NCBI GenBank assembly: GCA_027186245.1
Contig: CP114499.1
Coordinates: forward strand, 5,895,001-5,959,000
Source: Coriaria nepalensis
Taxonomy: Eukaryota; Streptophyta; Magnoliopsida; Cucurbitales; Coriariaceae
DNA length: 64,000 nucleotides
Direction of reading: 5' to 3'
A model generated the notes under the pieces. That model ran no database searches. It had not been told where the DNA came from and saw only the letters and a list, made by a program, of their open reading frames with translations. The translations under genes were made by a program, and so were the position numbers. Each line of letters opens with the position of its first letter. The first letter of the stretch is position 1. Of the stretch, positions 48,297 to 59,477 are shown in pieces.

Positions 48297-49757
48297 TGTA
48301 ATCCCCCAATATTTTTAGACTAGGCATGGTAGTGGGAAGATAAATTTAAAATTTGACTCATTAGTAAATTCTAATTCCCCCACATACCAAATTTTAATGA
48401 AAAACAAAATAGTAAGGGATCTTTTTATAAATTTTAAAACTTAATAGGGGCCTAAGTTTAATTAATAATAATATGTATATATATAAAAACAACAAAGCTC
48501 CACGTTAATGCCCATTTGGAAACTCTTAAGTTAGCTAACTCATCATATTGCATTAATCATCAAATGGAAGGATGAGTCAATAAGACACATGTCACCATTT
48601 AAATCTTCAATTAACCATATAAATACCCCTTTAGCCAAAGAGAAAATGGGCAAGAAAGGAAAAAGGAAAGAAAGGGAAAGAGAGGGAAAGGAAAGAGAGA
48701 GAAGAAAGGAAAGAAAGAGAGGAAAGGAAAAAAGAGAGAAAGGAAAGGAAATGAAAGGAAAAAGAGAAAGGAAAGAAAGAGAAGGAAAGAGAGAAAGAGG
48801 AAAGTCAAGATCTCCGGTCAACCAACTTTTGTAAGTATAGTCTCACTACAACACTCGGATATTGTTTGTTTATTATTATGATTAGAATTATATTAATTAA
48901 GGATAATATTAATTATTAAGCATGTTGACTTGATTAGGTATGCGTTAGGATTATAATTATAGTATGCTAAGTAGAAGTGAAATATGATGATAGAATTAAT
49001 GATGGTTTGAGGATAGTACAAATGTTAAATATTAAGTGCATATGTTCATATTTCCAGAAGTTAATGTTATGCTAAAATAAATAAGAAGCATAAACATGCA
49101 TAATATTAAAGTAGGGTGCTGCCGGCTCAAAAGAAGGATCGCTTATCGATCAGAAAGGACCCTAAATGATATTAAAGAAAACGTCATAAGCAGACCGCTG
49201 ATTAAATATCAATTGACATGCCGGTGGTAGCATCCTCAAGACCCAAGTATGTAGAATGATAAGAATTTATGCACGTTAGATATAGGTCATAAAAGCACTA
49301 ACTCACAATAGTCATAAAAAGAATAGTGATGTGAGTAGGACATTATCCTTACTGAGCTTCTAGCTCATAGATGTCTATTATGTATTGTAGGAAATTACAA
49401 AGTAAAGCGGTAGGCTAAGACACAGGCGAATGGAGGCTATCAGTTCGTGAGATTGATGACCCGACCTCTGTAAGCAATGAGTTTGAAAAATTGGCATTTC
49501 TTATGTATATGTATGTATATGTATATTCAAATAAAGAATAAAGTATTTAAAAAGTTTTGGGATTACTTTTCTATAACAAAAACTTCCGCAGTATTTCCAA
49601 ATTATTATGTATATCCTTCAAACCGCTTTTGGAAATAAAGTAAATTTTAAGGAACAAAAATTCTTATAAAAATAAGAAAGTAATGCACTTACTACCTGTA
49701 TATGTTTCCCTAGAAAAATATTTGATAAACTAAACAGCTAGTAGGGCGGGCCTTACA
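48297..49757 (+). repeat. 3' LTR
   Basis: 1461 bp, TGTAATCCCCC at the start and GGGCCTTACA at the end. It keeps CCATATAAATACCCC (TATA region, about 48616-48630) missing in the 5' LTR. A purine-only tract covers about 48642-48808. Confidence 0.9.
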
Positions 49758-51850
49758 CACTGAACTTATGTTGTCTCATCTAGAGAAAAAACATATACTC
49801 ATCCACGTGCTGCAACCATAAAGAAAAAAAAATCATAAGTTAAATAAATAAATTGTTAAGAAATGTATCCATAATTCTAATCGGTTTTGAATACTTACAA
49901 AACTATGTAGCCATGCCTTAGGTCTCAATATGTCCTCAAAAAATTATTTATCGTACTTATTGCTATCGAATCCTACGATAGTTGACCTATCATGGAAAAA
50001 TTAAGATGAGTATAGTTCATTACATAACCATAAATAACAAAAAATAACTTAAAATGAAGTAAATTATTCAGAATATACTTATGCCTCCGTGTTGCCCTCT
50101 AGTAATAGCTACAATGCTCTCTCGTTTGCCTTATTTAGAGTAACAGTGTCGTCACCTTCAACCCATTTTTCTTCTTATATTTTCATTTTTTGCATATGTC
50201 TATAAAACAAGATCTAATGGCCAAACCAAGTCTCCTCATCCTTTCACCATGTCTTGTCTTAATGATGGGCAGGGTCACATATGATTCGGCCGAATCCTCA
50301 TAATCTTCATCACCCATATGCTTGACATTACTTGATGCATCATAAACAATAATGGTTGATGAAGGCGCAAGTGGTGGGGCTGATGATACGAGCACATCAG
50401 ATTGAGGCGGTAGTGGAGAGTCATATTGATAGATAAACAGAGAGGTAACAGATGAAGATAAATATTTAGGAGATGTCGTTGGATCCATCTTATCTCTTAT
50501 ATCTCTATGCTTCTCATCAATCTTATTCATCTGATTGTTCATGCCATCTCTCAGCTCTCTGAATATCTTTTCCATCTTCTCTAAAAAATCCATTAAAAGA
50601 GCTTTCATCTTCGATTAAAATTGTTCTACTTATCTTCACCACTATTATCAATTTCCCTTCCACCTTCTTCTTCTTCTTTTTCTTCTTCCTTTTCTTCTAC
50701 ATGTACTTCTTCTTCTTCCTTCAATACCCTAGCCAATATGTTCACAGCTTCATCATCCTCATCCGGAAAAGGTTCTAGAGTCCTTACATTCTCTTAAGCT
50801 GCTTCTTTCTTAGTTGGTTTTAGGATTCCACGAATAACGAGCTATATTAAACGAAAATCAAAGTTAATTAAATTTCAATATTCAATCAAGGTAAAGTAAA
50901 GTAATTTCATTAATTTAAAAAAAGAAACTCTTACATATTTTTTTTCTTGTCTACTTCTTGACATTTTTAGAACTTATAGGCAGTTCAATGGATGACCATC
51001 TTAAAATCTAAGATATGAGATTCTCTTCATCTCGCACTGTAGCTCGCTTTCCAAGATAATGAATGTCTTCGTATCCAAACACCTACATAGTATTAAATGG
51101 ATTAGCAAACATAAAATTAAGCTTAACTACATGAAAACTAAATAAAAAAATTAAAACAGAAAGTCAAACCTGTAAAGCCAAAAGAAACCCGTCTAAGGAA
51201 TATGTTTCCTTTTTCTTCTTCTCGTTTGGCCCCTTCAGCCGGTCTCTAAGTGCAATGACTTTCATCTTAATATTCTTCTCAAGTGATTGAATGGTAATCT
51301 CAAAACTCAATCTACCCTAAGGGTATTGGGATAACTAGTGCAAATATTGGCTATGACCAATGCAAATGGTCGGATCTTATTCTTCCTTTCTTAAGCCTAG
51401 ATGACTCTCAATGAAGTAGACAACAACCATCTTCACAATTTCATCATCCTCAATCTTTCATGGGGCAACAACACTTCTAAATCTCTGTGCAAGCTCTGAA
51501 ACACTTACAACATTCATACTAAGATACTTCCTCAACAGGTGGTTCTTTTTTCCTATTTGCCTAATAATGTAGTCAAGAAGATAATCATGACATTTCAACC
51601 TTATCACCATTGCAAACTCCGTCAGATCGAACCATATATGCTTCTTATGCTGCTTAAACAACAACTCGTGCTTCTTCTTGCACTCGGCTCAACGAAGAAT
51701 AAAAAAGTTTACAATTTGCCCAGAGTTTTTGAGATCAACCTTCACATCAAGAAAGTGGCTTATGCAAGTATCTCTAAACATCACCAACTTTCGTGGGGTG
51801 GGCTTTGCCTTTATGTCAACAATCATAACTTATTTTTGATAGCATAGAAG
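49758..51850 (-). pseudogene. DUF1985/Ulp1-type gene, N-terminal and middle part
   Basis: Read on the minus strand this is the other half of the gene interrupted at 41237/49758. Near 51700-51500 it reads FRDTCISHFLDVKV, then HIWFDLTEFAMVIRLKCHDY, the DUF1985 signature. Next come VKMVVVYFIES and, near 51070, VFGYEDIHYLGKRATVRDEE. A Glu-rich region (about 50640-50760) and a coiled-coil-like stretch (MEKIFRELRDGMNNQMNK, 50608 downward) follow. Near 49980-49880 a KxFFEDILRPKAWL-type segment leads into HVDEYMFF just before the retrotransposon. Stops and frame changes show decay, some of which could be introns. No function can be expected from this copy. Confidence 0.72.
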
Positions 51851-52000
51851 TACAAGTCTCGAATCACAGCTCGGCATGGATTGGAGGTTGATCACCTCAA
51901 AAATAAATAAATAAAAAAATTGAATGCTACTATACACAAATATAAGCTAAACAATAAAAAAGTAATAAAAATTAAGAAAAAAAAAATCTAATGCTCTACG

Positions 52001-52093
52001 GCTCGATGGGCTTATGAAGGGGCCATCGAGCAATAATGAAGTTTATGTTAGTCTATTTTATAGCTCGATGACCTCTTCATAAGCCCATCGAGC
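52001..52093. repeat. Nested inverted repeat (GCTCGATGG palindrome)
   Basis: Arm 52001-52031 is the reverse complement of arm 52063-52093 with two mismatches over 31 bases, separated by a 31-base AT-rich spacer. Each arm also starts GCTCGATG and ends CATCGAGC, so it can fold on itself. Confidence 0.85.
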
Positions 52094-53606
52094 AGTATAG
52101 TAGTTTGAAATAATTATTTTACTACTTGAGGATATTAAAACTCAAACAAATTAACTTTAAATCTAACAAATTAACTTTAAATCAAACAAATTTCATGAAA
52201 AAAAAAAACTAAAAAAATCCTAATTTTTAAATCTCTTGCCCAATTACTCAAAGGAGATTTTTCTGGCATTTTCATTTAACGTTCAAGTGAAATTGAAAGA
52301 TTATCTTCATTCTTTCTTTTAGCATAATCTTTCTTCGTATTTCTATGAGTTTGAGTTATCAAGAGTTGCAAAATGAAACATAGGTTCAAGATTTCTAGGT
52401 TTTTTTTTTATGGGCTTTGAATCGCAATCTGAAAGCTTCGTTAATAGAGGTTTCGAAGGGAGATTTTGAAATGTTTGTTTATGGATTTATGTCTCTGACG
52501 TGCATTAATGGAGGTTTTGGACTTGCGGTAAATGAGGGAAGGAGGAAATTTTTTTTTTTTTTTTAATTTGAGAAAGAAAATGGTAAGAGTTAAAGTAAGA
52601 GTATTTTAGTAAATATATAGACACATGTAAAAACTTTATAAATAATATTTTATTTAAATAAGACTTTTTTAATAGTTTTATTTTCTCCAATTTTCTCTAT
52701 TTATATAGACACATGAAAGCATGTCTTCTTCTTTTTTTTGGGTCAAAGACATTAAAGCATGTAGACTGTGTAAGCTGTAAAAACGAGTTGATTCGAGCAG
52801 AAGTTTGACTTAATAATTAAATTTGACCAATTTATTTATTAATTAATTGAATTCGTACGTGCCAAGCATTAAATTAATTCAAACTCTTTAAGAACTAATG
52901 CAAATGAAGCAAGATCCCTTCAAGTAGGTAAATTTTTTTGACTTTTTTTTGGAGTTATAAGTGGATTTCCTTATATGTATTTAGCTTATATTATTAGTAA
53001 ATTTATTGAGATTTTAGAATTTTAACGGATCATCATAAATTATAAGACATTCTTTATATTTATTTTAAATTATAAATAAATATAATTTTTAATGATTTTT
53101 TAAGGGTCAAATCAATTTTTATAATTTATCATAATATTATATTAATTATATATTTTATGTGATTTTAACCTATACTCACTTTATTTTAATAAAAATCTTG
53201 AAATTTTAAATTACATTATACAAAAATTTATGGATATTATAAAATCATACGAAAATTACATTATAAAAATCATAAGAGATCTACTTATAATATAAAATAA
53301 ATATGAGAGTATCTAATTATAATTTAAAGAAAAATTAATAAATATACTTATAATTCTTAAAATATCAAAAAATCTATGTATAATATGAATAAATCTCAAA
53401 TAATCTCGAGTAATAAAACTAACATACCTAATTATGGATTTCTTGGTTAATAAGTTGATAATCAACTTAAAATTAATCCAAACTCAGTTAAGTTCAACTA
53501 ATATGAGGCAGCCAATGGACCAAAATCACTACCCCCCTCTTTCCCCCTAAATTAAGACTCAAAACAAATTAAGACAACTAATTAATCTAAAACCATAAGT
53601 TAAGCC

Positions 53607-53608
53607 TT

Positions 53609-53687
<79 letters not shown>

Positions 53688-53688
53688 T
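53607..53688. repeat. (TTTA)n microsatellite
   Basis: About twenty uninterrupted TTTA units, 230-310 bases upstream of the ANTH start codon. Confidence 0.95.
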
Positions 53689-53913
53689 GGTTTTCCTTTT
53701 CTTCCTCTAAACATTTGCTGTCAACGCCTCTCCTCCAATCTCCTAAAATTGTCTTTACTTCAATTATTTACTAATTTTTGCACGTCCGATTATAGCGCGT
53801 CCAATTGGCCAAAGAAAATGAAGGATGAAAGAAAAGAAAAAAGGAATGTCAAACATGAACTAATTTAAAGTTGTTATGATCATACCCGAAATAAGTGGTG
53901 GGAACCTGCGGAA

Positions 53914-55056
53914 ATGAAGCTCTGGAAGAGAGCCGCCGGCGCTCTGAAGGACAAGAACAGCATATTTGCCGCCACCCTCTGCCGGAAAACGGCCTACCGC
54001 CACTCTGATCTAGAGACGGCGATAATCAAAGCGACTAGCCACGATGAATCCTCCATCGACTACAAAAATGCAAAGCGAGTGTTTGAATGGATACGTTCCT
54101 CCCCTATCTATCTTAAACCCCTTGCATGGGCTTTAACTTCACGTATGGAAAAAACACGTAGCTGGGTTGTCGCCCTTAAGGGCTTAATGCTCATGCATGG
54201 CATATTCTGCTGCAAGATCGTAGCCGTCCAACGCATCGGAAGGCTCCCATTCGACTTGTCGAATTTCAAAGACCGTCAATCCACGGCGAATGAGAACTCG
54301 GGTTACAACGCATTTGTTAGGGCTTACTACGTTTACCTCGATCAGAAATCCGCCTTCTTATCAACCGAAGGGAAGAAAAACAATAACATTAGCAACAATA
54401 GCTATGATAGTCAATATCATGAAGAGCCGCCATTGTTGGAAGAGATAACGAGGTTACAGAAATGGCAGGCAATGCTTGACATGTTGGTCGAGATAAGACC
54501 AGAGAAAGAGATCATGCACGTGGGATTGATAATTGAGGCGATGAACAATTTAGTGATTGAGATATATGATGTGCATAGCAGGATATTTAATAAGATTGCA
54601 ACTGTTTTGTTAAGGATTCATGCCGATCCGTCTAAGGTTTATGAAGCTTCTATGGTGCTCGAAATTATGAAAAGAGGTGCGATGCAAGTTGAGGATTTGA
54701 TTTTGCACTTCAAGGTTTGTAGGGAAATGGGTGTTCTTAATGCAGGAGAGTTTCCCAAGCCGGTGGAGATACCAGAAGGGGATATAAGGGATTTGGAGAG
54801 GATTATTAGTAATGGGGCAGGTTGCTTGAAGATCAAGAAAGATAGAGAGATTGTCCTGAGAGGGAAGGAGGTGGAGGTGGAGGAGAGGGGTGATTTGGTG
54901 TTGATGAAGAGACCAGATTTGAAGACGGTGATTACGGATAAATGGGAAGTGTTCGAAGGGGATTCATCTAATCACCATTATATTTATACTACTAATAATA
55001 ATGTGACTACTAATTTGATTAATCCACTATTGTTGCCAGATTTGATTACTTTTTAG
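53914..55056 (+). CDS. ANTH-domain clathrin assembly protein (At1g25240-like)
   Basis: A single exon encodes 380 residues, begun at the first ATG of MKLWKRAAGALKDKNSIFAA. The ANTH fold is evident: LETAIIKATSHDESSIDY, VFEWIRSSPIYLKPLAWALT, SWVVALKGLMLMHGIF, GYNAFVRAYYVYLDQ, and the helix LRIHADPSKVYEASMVLEIM. In plants this group of short, AP180/CALM-related proteins binds phosphoinositides and helps clathrin coat assembly at the plasma membrane or endosomes. The C-terminal tail is short (ends LLLPDLITF) with one WEVF motif, and without the NPF/DPW repeats of longer AP180 members. The lysine cluster of classical ANTH phosphoinositide pockets is only partly kept (KAT then YKNAKR). No lesion was seen. 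Confidence 0.93.
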   Translation: MKLWKRAAGALKDKNSIFAATLCRKTAYRHSDLETAIIKATSHDESSIDYKNAKRVFEWIRSSPIYLKPLAWALTSRMEKTRSWVVALKGLMLMHGIFCCKIVAVQRIGRLPFDLSNFKDRQSTANENSGYNAFVRAYYVYLDQKSAFLSTEGKKNNNISNNSYDSQYHEEPPLLEEITRLQKWQAMLDMLVEIRPEKEIMHVGLIIEAMNNLVIEIYDVHSRIFNKIATVLLRIHADPSKVYEASMVLEIMKRGAMQVEDLILHFKVCREMGVLNAGEFPKPVEIPEGDIRDLERIISNGAGCLKIKKDREIVLRGKEVEVEERGDLVLMKRPDLKTVITDKWEVFEGDSSNHHYIYTTNNNVTTNLINPLLLPDLITF

Positions 55057-55933
55057 AACTTTGAAGAAATGAAGAAGAAAAAAAAAATTTGATGAGGTTT
55101 ATGTTGCATTTTATAAGTACATAGATGTCTCTTTGTTTGTTTGTTGAGAATAAGAAAAAGGGTCTCCACTTGTTTTCATATAAGAGAGGACTTCATGAAT
55201 TCTTCTTATGTACATTTGAAATTCAAATTGTACTCAAATTCCAGTTTTTGTCAGGAAAAAAAAAAAAAGGCAATCCAGTTTAAACGGCATAATTGCACAA
55301 TCTATAGCCCAGGTGTATAGATTGATCCGCTACTAAAGAAAAGTCAACGTCCCAAGAATTTTCTTCACTTACGCTGCGAGTTGGGATTCAAACAAATGCC
55401 AAGATTGATACATGCTATCAAGCTCTCTCGAGTCTTGTCCTACTAACCAGCAGTGATACGTGATACGCATGGAGTCGGTAGTGCACGATACACTGGCCCA
55501 AGAATCCAAGCCTTGGCCCAAATATTCGGCATTTATGACAAGCAAAATGCAGCTCCTTATTATGTTATGTATTTTGTTTCTATTCTACATTTCCCCATCT
55601 TCTCCAATACCAAGAAAGAGCAGAAAAAAGCAAGTAAAGCAGAGCAGCATGGTATGGCCATATTTTTCAACCAAAAAGGGACCACTATTCCTTAAAGCAA
55701 CAAAGAGCCAAAAGAACAGAAAAGAAACGAAAGCTCATAGAGCTAAGCTGATAGCTCTCTCTCACCCTATACTGCCATAGAGATAAGAGGCAAGCAAAAA
55801 CAGAAAAAAAGCTTCAAAGAAAGAAAAAAACCAAAAGTGAAACAAAAATTCAAAAAGAGAAGGACGCTGCTGGGTAGGGGAATCTTTCTTTTGTCTAAAA
55901 CTGTGCAGACGATCCCACAGCCTGCTCCTTTTC
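55057..55933. other. Intergenic / leader of the unknown small gene
   Basis: The first part is probably ANTH 3' UTR. The A- and CT-rich DNA at 55620-55930 looks like a leader for the gene at 55934. The frames at 55453-55780 have no family resemblance. Confidence 0.45.
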
Positions 55934-56735
55934 ATGCAGGCTCTTTATCTCTCTCTATCTCTCTCTCTTCTGAGCACAGACTCGCACAAGAGAGACAGAA
56001 ACACAGACATATTTAAGACACTCTGCGCTTCTGGCGTGATCTTAATGAGCATTTTCATGGGGCTTTCATTTGGGGATGATTACGTACGTCTATCTTCATC
56101 ACTCATTACATTCTCTCTCTTATGCACAAATGTTTAAGCAAGCAGCTTAGAGATTATTTTGCTTTTTTTTTTCTTGTCGGTGACATGAATGCATTATTTG
56201 GTATTTCCCAAGTATAGGATGGAAAGAAACCAGAAGCTTCACTGGTAGATGAAGGTGAATTCATGGAGTTACAGCAACAACAAGAGCATCAAGGAATCAG
56301 ACTGGACACGGAATTCTGGCCATTAGAGCACCCTGTAGAACCTGCTGATGAAGATTACCCTGTCAAATGCCCTATGCCTCACTCTTCTTCTCACCTTCTT
56401 AAGGTAAGAAATTTCCAGACATAATTTCCTATGTTCGGTTTCAAGCTTCCATTTGCTCCTATACTTGATTAAATAAGACCTGTCATTTTTGTCAGGAAGG
56501 AAAAGTGAATGAGAAAAGAGTAGGAGAGAGCTGGAGGAGAAGAGGAGAGTTTTCAAGAACAACTATAAACAAGGAAGAGGGAGAAGTAGAAGTCGTAGAC
56601 CCTGCTCCTCTGGCGAGGACACTGCGTAAACGGCACCACATGCTCACCAGGGGAGATCAGATGATCAGCCCATTAACCCGAATAGGCCCGCCACCCCAAA
56701 ATGTCACCATCTTTCAAATGCTTCAACACTTTTGA
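55934..56735 (+). CDS. Small plant protein of unknown function, 3 exons
   Basis: Exons 55934-56083, 56218-56403 and 56496-56735 are all phase 0 and give 191 residues. Translation may instead start at the ATG at 56045 (154 residues), since the first 37 codons are partly a CT-repeat leader. After a hydrophobic stretch (LCASGVILMSIFMGLSF) that could be a signal peptide or anchor come EGEFMELQQQQEHQG, RLDTEFWPLEHPVEPADEDY and PVKCPMPHSS. Late in the protein are DPAPLARTLRKRHHMLTRGD and ENVTIF-like PPQNVTIFQMLQHF at the end. I do not recognise a named family. The consistent splicing, the Trp/Pro-rich acidic core and the basic RKRHH segment argue for a real gene. Membrane attachment or secretion is only a suggestion. 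Confidence 0.65.
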
Positions 56736-57265
56736 TTAACTTCCGGTCTTGAATAATTAGTAATCTCTTGCTAAATCTAAATCTAATTTCTTTCTGCCAT
56801 CTAATTAATTAAAAGTTGCCTGGAATGATGGGATGAATTTCTTGTGGCGGTTATAGAACAATACCATAAATGTCTGTACTGTAGAAGGGAGGTGTGTTAT
56901 GTTCTTGTAGTCTTTTACAAGTCATGATCTGTTCATTGTCATCATCAAACAACTGTTCTCCATCTATTCAGATATGACAATTTTGGATCCACTGAACAAG
57001 CAAAGATGCTGCATGTTTCTCCGTTAGCCTGATATTGCAGCTCAGATTCTTACGAATGAAGAGTTTTAAGAGTGGAATTTTTCTTATTCTAGTAGACTAG
57101 GACCTTATCCATATCATCTGTTAAAAGTTTTGGAGGTATAAATTAGTAACTCGGAATGACATGAAAAAAAAAAGTACTTGTTGATTATTTGTCCGTGTGC
57201 ATGATGATGCATTGATACAGAGAGACAGAAGAGAGGGTCTACATGCCGTCTTCAACATATTCAAT
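56736..57265. other. Intergenic between convergent units
   Basis: 3' UTR of the small gene and flank of the IAR1-like remnant. Nothing else was recognised. Confidence 0.5.
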
Positions 57266-58500
57266 TCATTCTACAAGTGAAATACCGAGAGCAACTGCCA
57301 TCCCAAGCACTAGAGAAGTTAACTGTAATGCAGTGCTTGTCAGTGTAGATTTACTGCTCTTGTTCATTTCAGCAAGCACTCCATCAACAGAAATGTATAT
57401 GAATCCACCCGCTGTAAAACACTGAAAAGACGGTTCCAAGAAGATGAGATTTGTAATTTATAACCCGAGATTGTATTTAATAAAGAGCGAACTCGATACC
57501 TCTATCAGAGATGACTGTCCAGGATCCTTTCCCATGAGCAGAGCCTATAGATTGAAGACAAGATAGTTACATCTCTCTTTTTTTTTTCACCATTATGGAA
57601 AAGGAATGTAGTTCTCAAAGAAACAATGTGCGTAATAGCAGTTCCTGCTAGAGCCATAAGAGCAGAGAGGAAGTTGAAGAAAAGGGCTTTTGATACACTG
57701 AAACCAGATCGAACCAAAATACCAAAGTCACCAACCTGCACAAGAGTTCAACTGAGATGAAGAGTATGTACAGTAATCTCGTAAAAAAAAAATCCATGTA
57801 AGTTTTCACGATATCATTTACAAGGGAGAACCCGAACCTCTTGAGGGAGCTCATGTGCAAGAAGAAACAGAGTTCTAGGCCACCCACCAACAGATCCATA
57901 AAGCAAAAAGGCACTTCCTAAAGCCATTCCATCAGTGAAATTCTGCTGCAGTATCATCAAATATGAACTCTTATGTAAATAAAAAGCTTCCTTTCAGTCA
58001 TATGTACAGAGCAAAAGTTGATCATTCAACTCAGTATACTCAGCATAAGCTCTTCAAAACACCATAGTAAGCCATAAGTACGGATGAGAAGAACCACTTA
58101 CAGCACCATCAGAGAAGAGGTTCAGATAACCAAACACCAGGTTTGATGGTGACTGAGCTCGTGCTTTTTTTTTTTTTGCAAGGTTTCCATGCTATTAGTG
58201 GAGTTTTTGGTATCATCAGCATCCTTTTTATCATTTTTAGAAGCAGCAGGTAGAGTTTCTCTGCAAAAATGCTAGCATTTCGGAGAAACTCTAGTTTCCT
58301 TGAGTTGCAAAGCTCATTAGCTAATTCAACAGCTTACCTTCCGAGGATGAGATTTGGGTTTGGTTACTTTGCCTTCGTTGGGTAAGATCTCTCATTTGCT
58401 TGAGTTTTATCAGTTGAAGATAAAGAATCACTATCATCCTTTAATTTGTCACTCTCCTTATGTTGGTGGTGGTGGAGGTGGTGACCATGGCTCTGTCTAC
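57266..58500 (-). pseudogene. IAR1-like ZIP-family metal transporter, 5'-truncated pseudogene
   Basis: Minus-strand exons are recognisable. 58500-58330 is a His-rich loop (SRQSHGHHLHHHHQHKESDK, then a frameshift before TQRRQSNQTQISSSE). Next are 58165-58102 (SPSNLVFGYLNLFSDGA) and 57945-57838 (NFTDGMALGSAFLLYGSVGG, then LAHELPQE, the ZIP metal-site motif). They are followed by 57735-57634 (VGDFGILVRSGFSVSKALFF), 57544-57500 (LLMGKDPGQSSLIE) and 57421-57266 (FTAGGFIYISVDGVLAEMNK to the stop). The order matches IAR1, an ER/secretory ZIP-like protein needed for IAA-amino-acid hydrolysis in Arabidopsis. The N-terminal third is missing, the His loop is frameshifted and no GT donor follows exon 57735-57634. 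It is therefore called a pseudogene. Confidence 0.8.
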
Positions 58501-59477
58501 TTCCTTCATAATTATCTTCAACATACCTTAACTCGTTTGAAAATCATTCGTTTGGTTAGTAATTTCACAATTGGAAATTAGTTTAAAATATTGATTTTTT
58601 AACTCCCTAATCTAAATGCATTAACTCCAATTCTATTAAATTCCTCTCATCATTTATGACTTGTTACAATTGGTTTGAAGGTGATCGGATCATTAAAACT
58701 CTATTTGAGATCTAATATTACTTTTACTATTTTATTAATTTTGGTTTTACGAAATTTTCTGTTTTGATGCATGTTTGACAAGATCAATTGTAGAGTGTAG
58801 ACACAATATGGTCATGTGTGCATCTTACACTTTTTGCGTTATGTAGTACATTATGTTGCATGTATCTCTGTTGAGGGAAAGTGTAATACGGAATTCAATA
58901 TAAAACACTACTTTTGCTCTAAATAATTTATCACCTTAATTTATTAGGAATCTAATAAATAGAGAAAATAATCAGCATATTATAAGCACAATAATACAAT
59001 AAATTTTTAATGCAGAAAGAAGTAAATTAGTCCACCAAAAAATTTCATTATCATAATATAATAATGAAAATACACAAGTTTTCTCTAACTAGAGTTAAAG
59101 CTATACTTCAATATCAACTCAAGATTAATCAATATTTATAAGCAAACAACTACTACAAAAAAAAATTAAAGAAATTTCACTAAAATGAATGTCTCAATAG
59201 TAGTTAATGTTTCTGTTGATAGACAACCCCAAAACCGATCTCCACGGTTCAGAACATAGGCCTATGTGTCGTGAATACATTGACCAAGTTTAAACTCAAT
59301 CGGACCACGGATAAACCTTCATTTTATCATATTGCTCAAAGTTCCCGATCATTTTTTGTAATTTTACTATACAACCTCTCCGGCTACACCGAAAACTTGG
59401 ATCCACTACTGTAGCTACATGCATTATTCGTTTGTTGCTTTTATTACTACCACTTACCTTTTTTGGGGTTTCCTTTA
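58501..59477. other. AT-rich intergenic stretch
   Basis: No supported gene, RNA or repeat. Confidence 0.55.

Larger units (their letters stand above)
41238..49757 (+). mobile_element. Ty3/gypsy LTR retrotransposon (chromovirus, Tekay/Del-like), defective
   Basis: The element is about 8.5 kb: LTR, tRNA-iMet PBS, gag, protease, RT, RNase H, integrase, chromodomain-like tail, purine tract, LTR. The order RT-RH-INT and the post-integrase GPF/GPY plus chromodomain-like segment place it among plant chromoviruses. At least a dozen in-frame stops and frameshifts make it inactive. LTRs start TG and end CA, but the flanking five bases (CTCAT on the left, CACTG on the right) do not form a target duplication. 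It lies inside the Ulp1-type gene and is read on the opposite strand to it. Confidence 0.93.
51851..53913. other. Intergenic stretch upstream of ANTH gene
   Basis: Contains the nested palindrome at 52001-52093 and the TTTA microsatellite. The rest is AT-rich with no supported gene. Part next to 51850 may be the promoter or first exon of the Ulp1-type gene. Confidence 0.5.

Noticed and set aside
41233..49762. Target-site duplication of the gypsy element
   Set aside because: The five bases on each side (CTCAT and CACTG) differ; I could not support a duplication even when shifting the ends by one or two bases.
53607..53688. CRISPR or satellite array
   Set aside because: A simple tetranucleotide microsatellite; no repeat-spacer structure anywhere in this plant window.
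57243..57425. 60-codon plus-strand frame
   Set aside because: Antisense of the last exon of the IAR1-like remnant.
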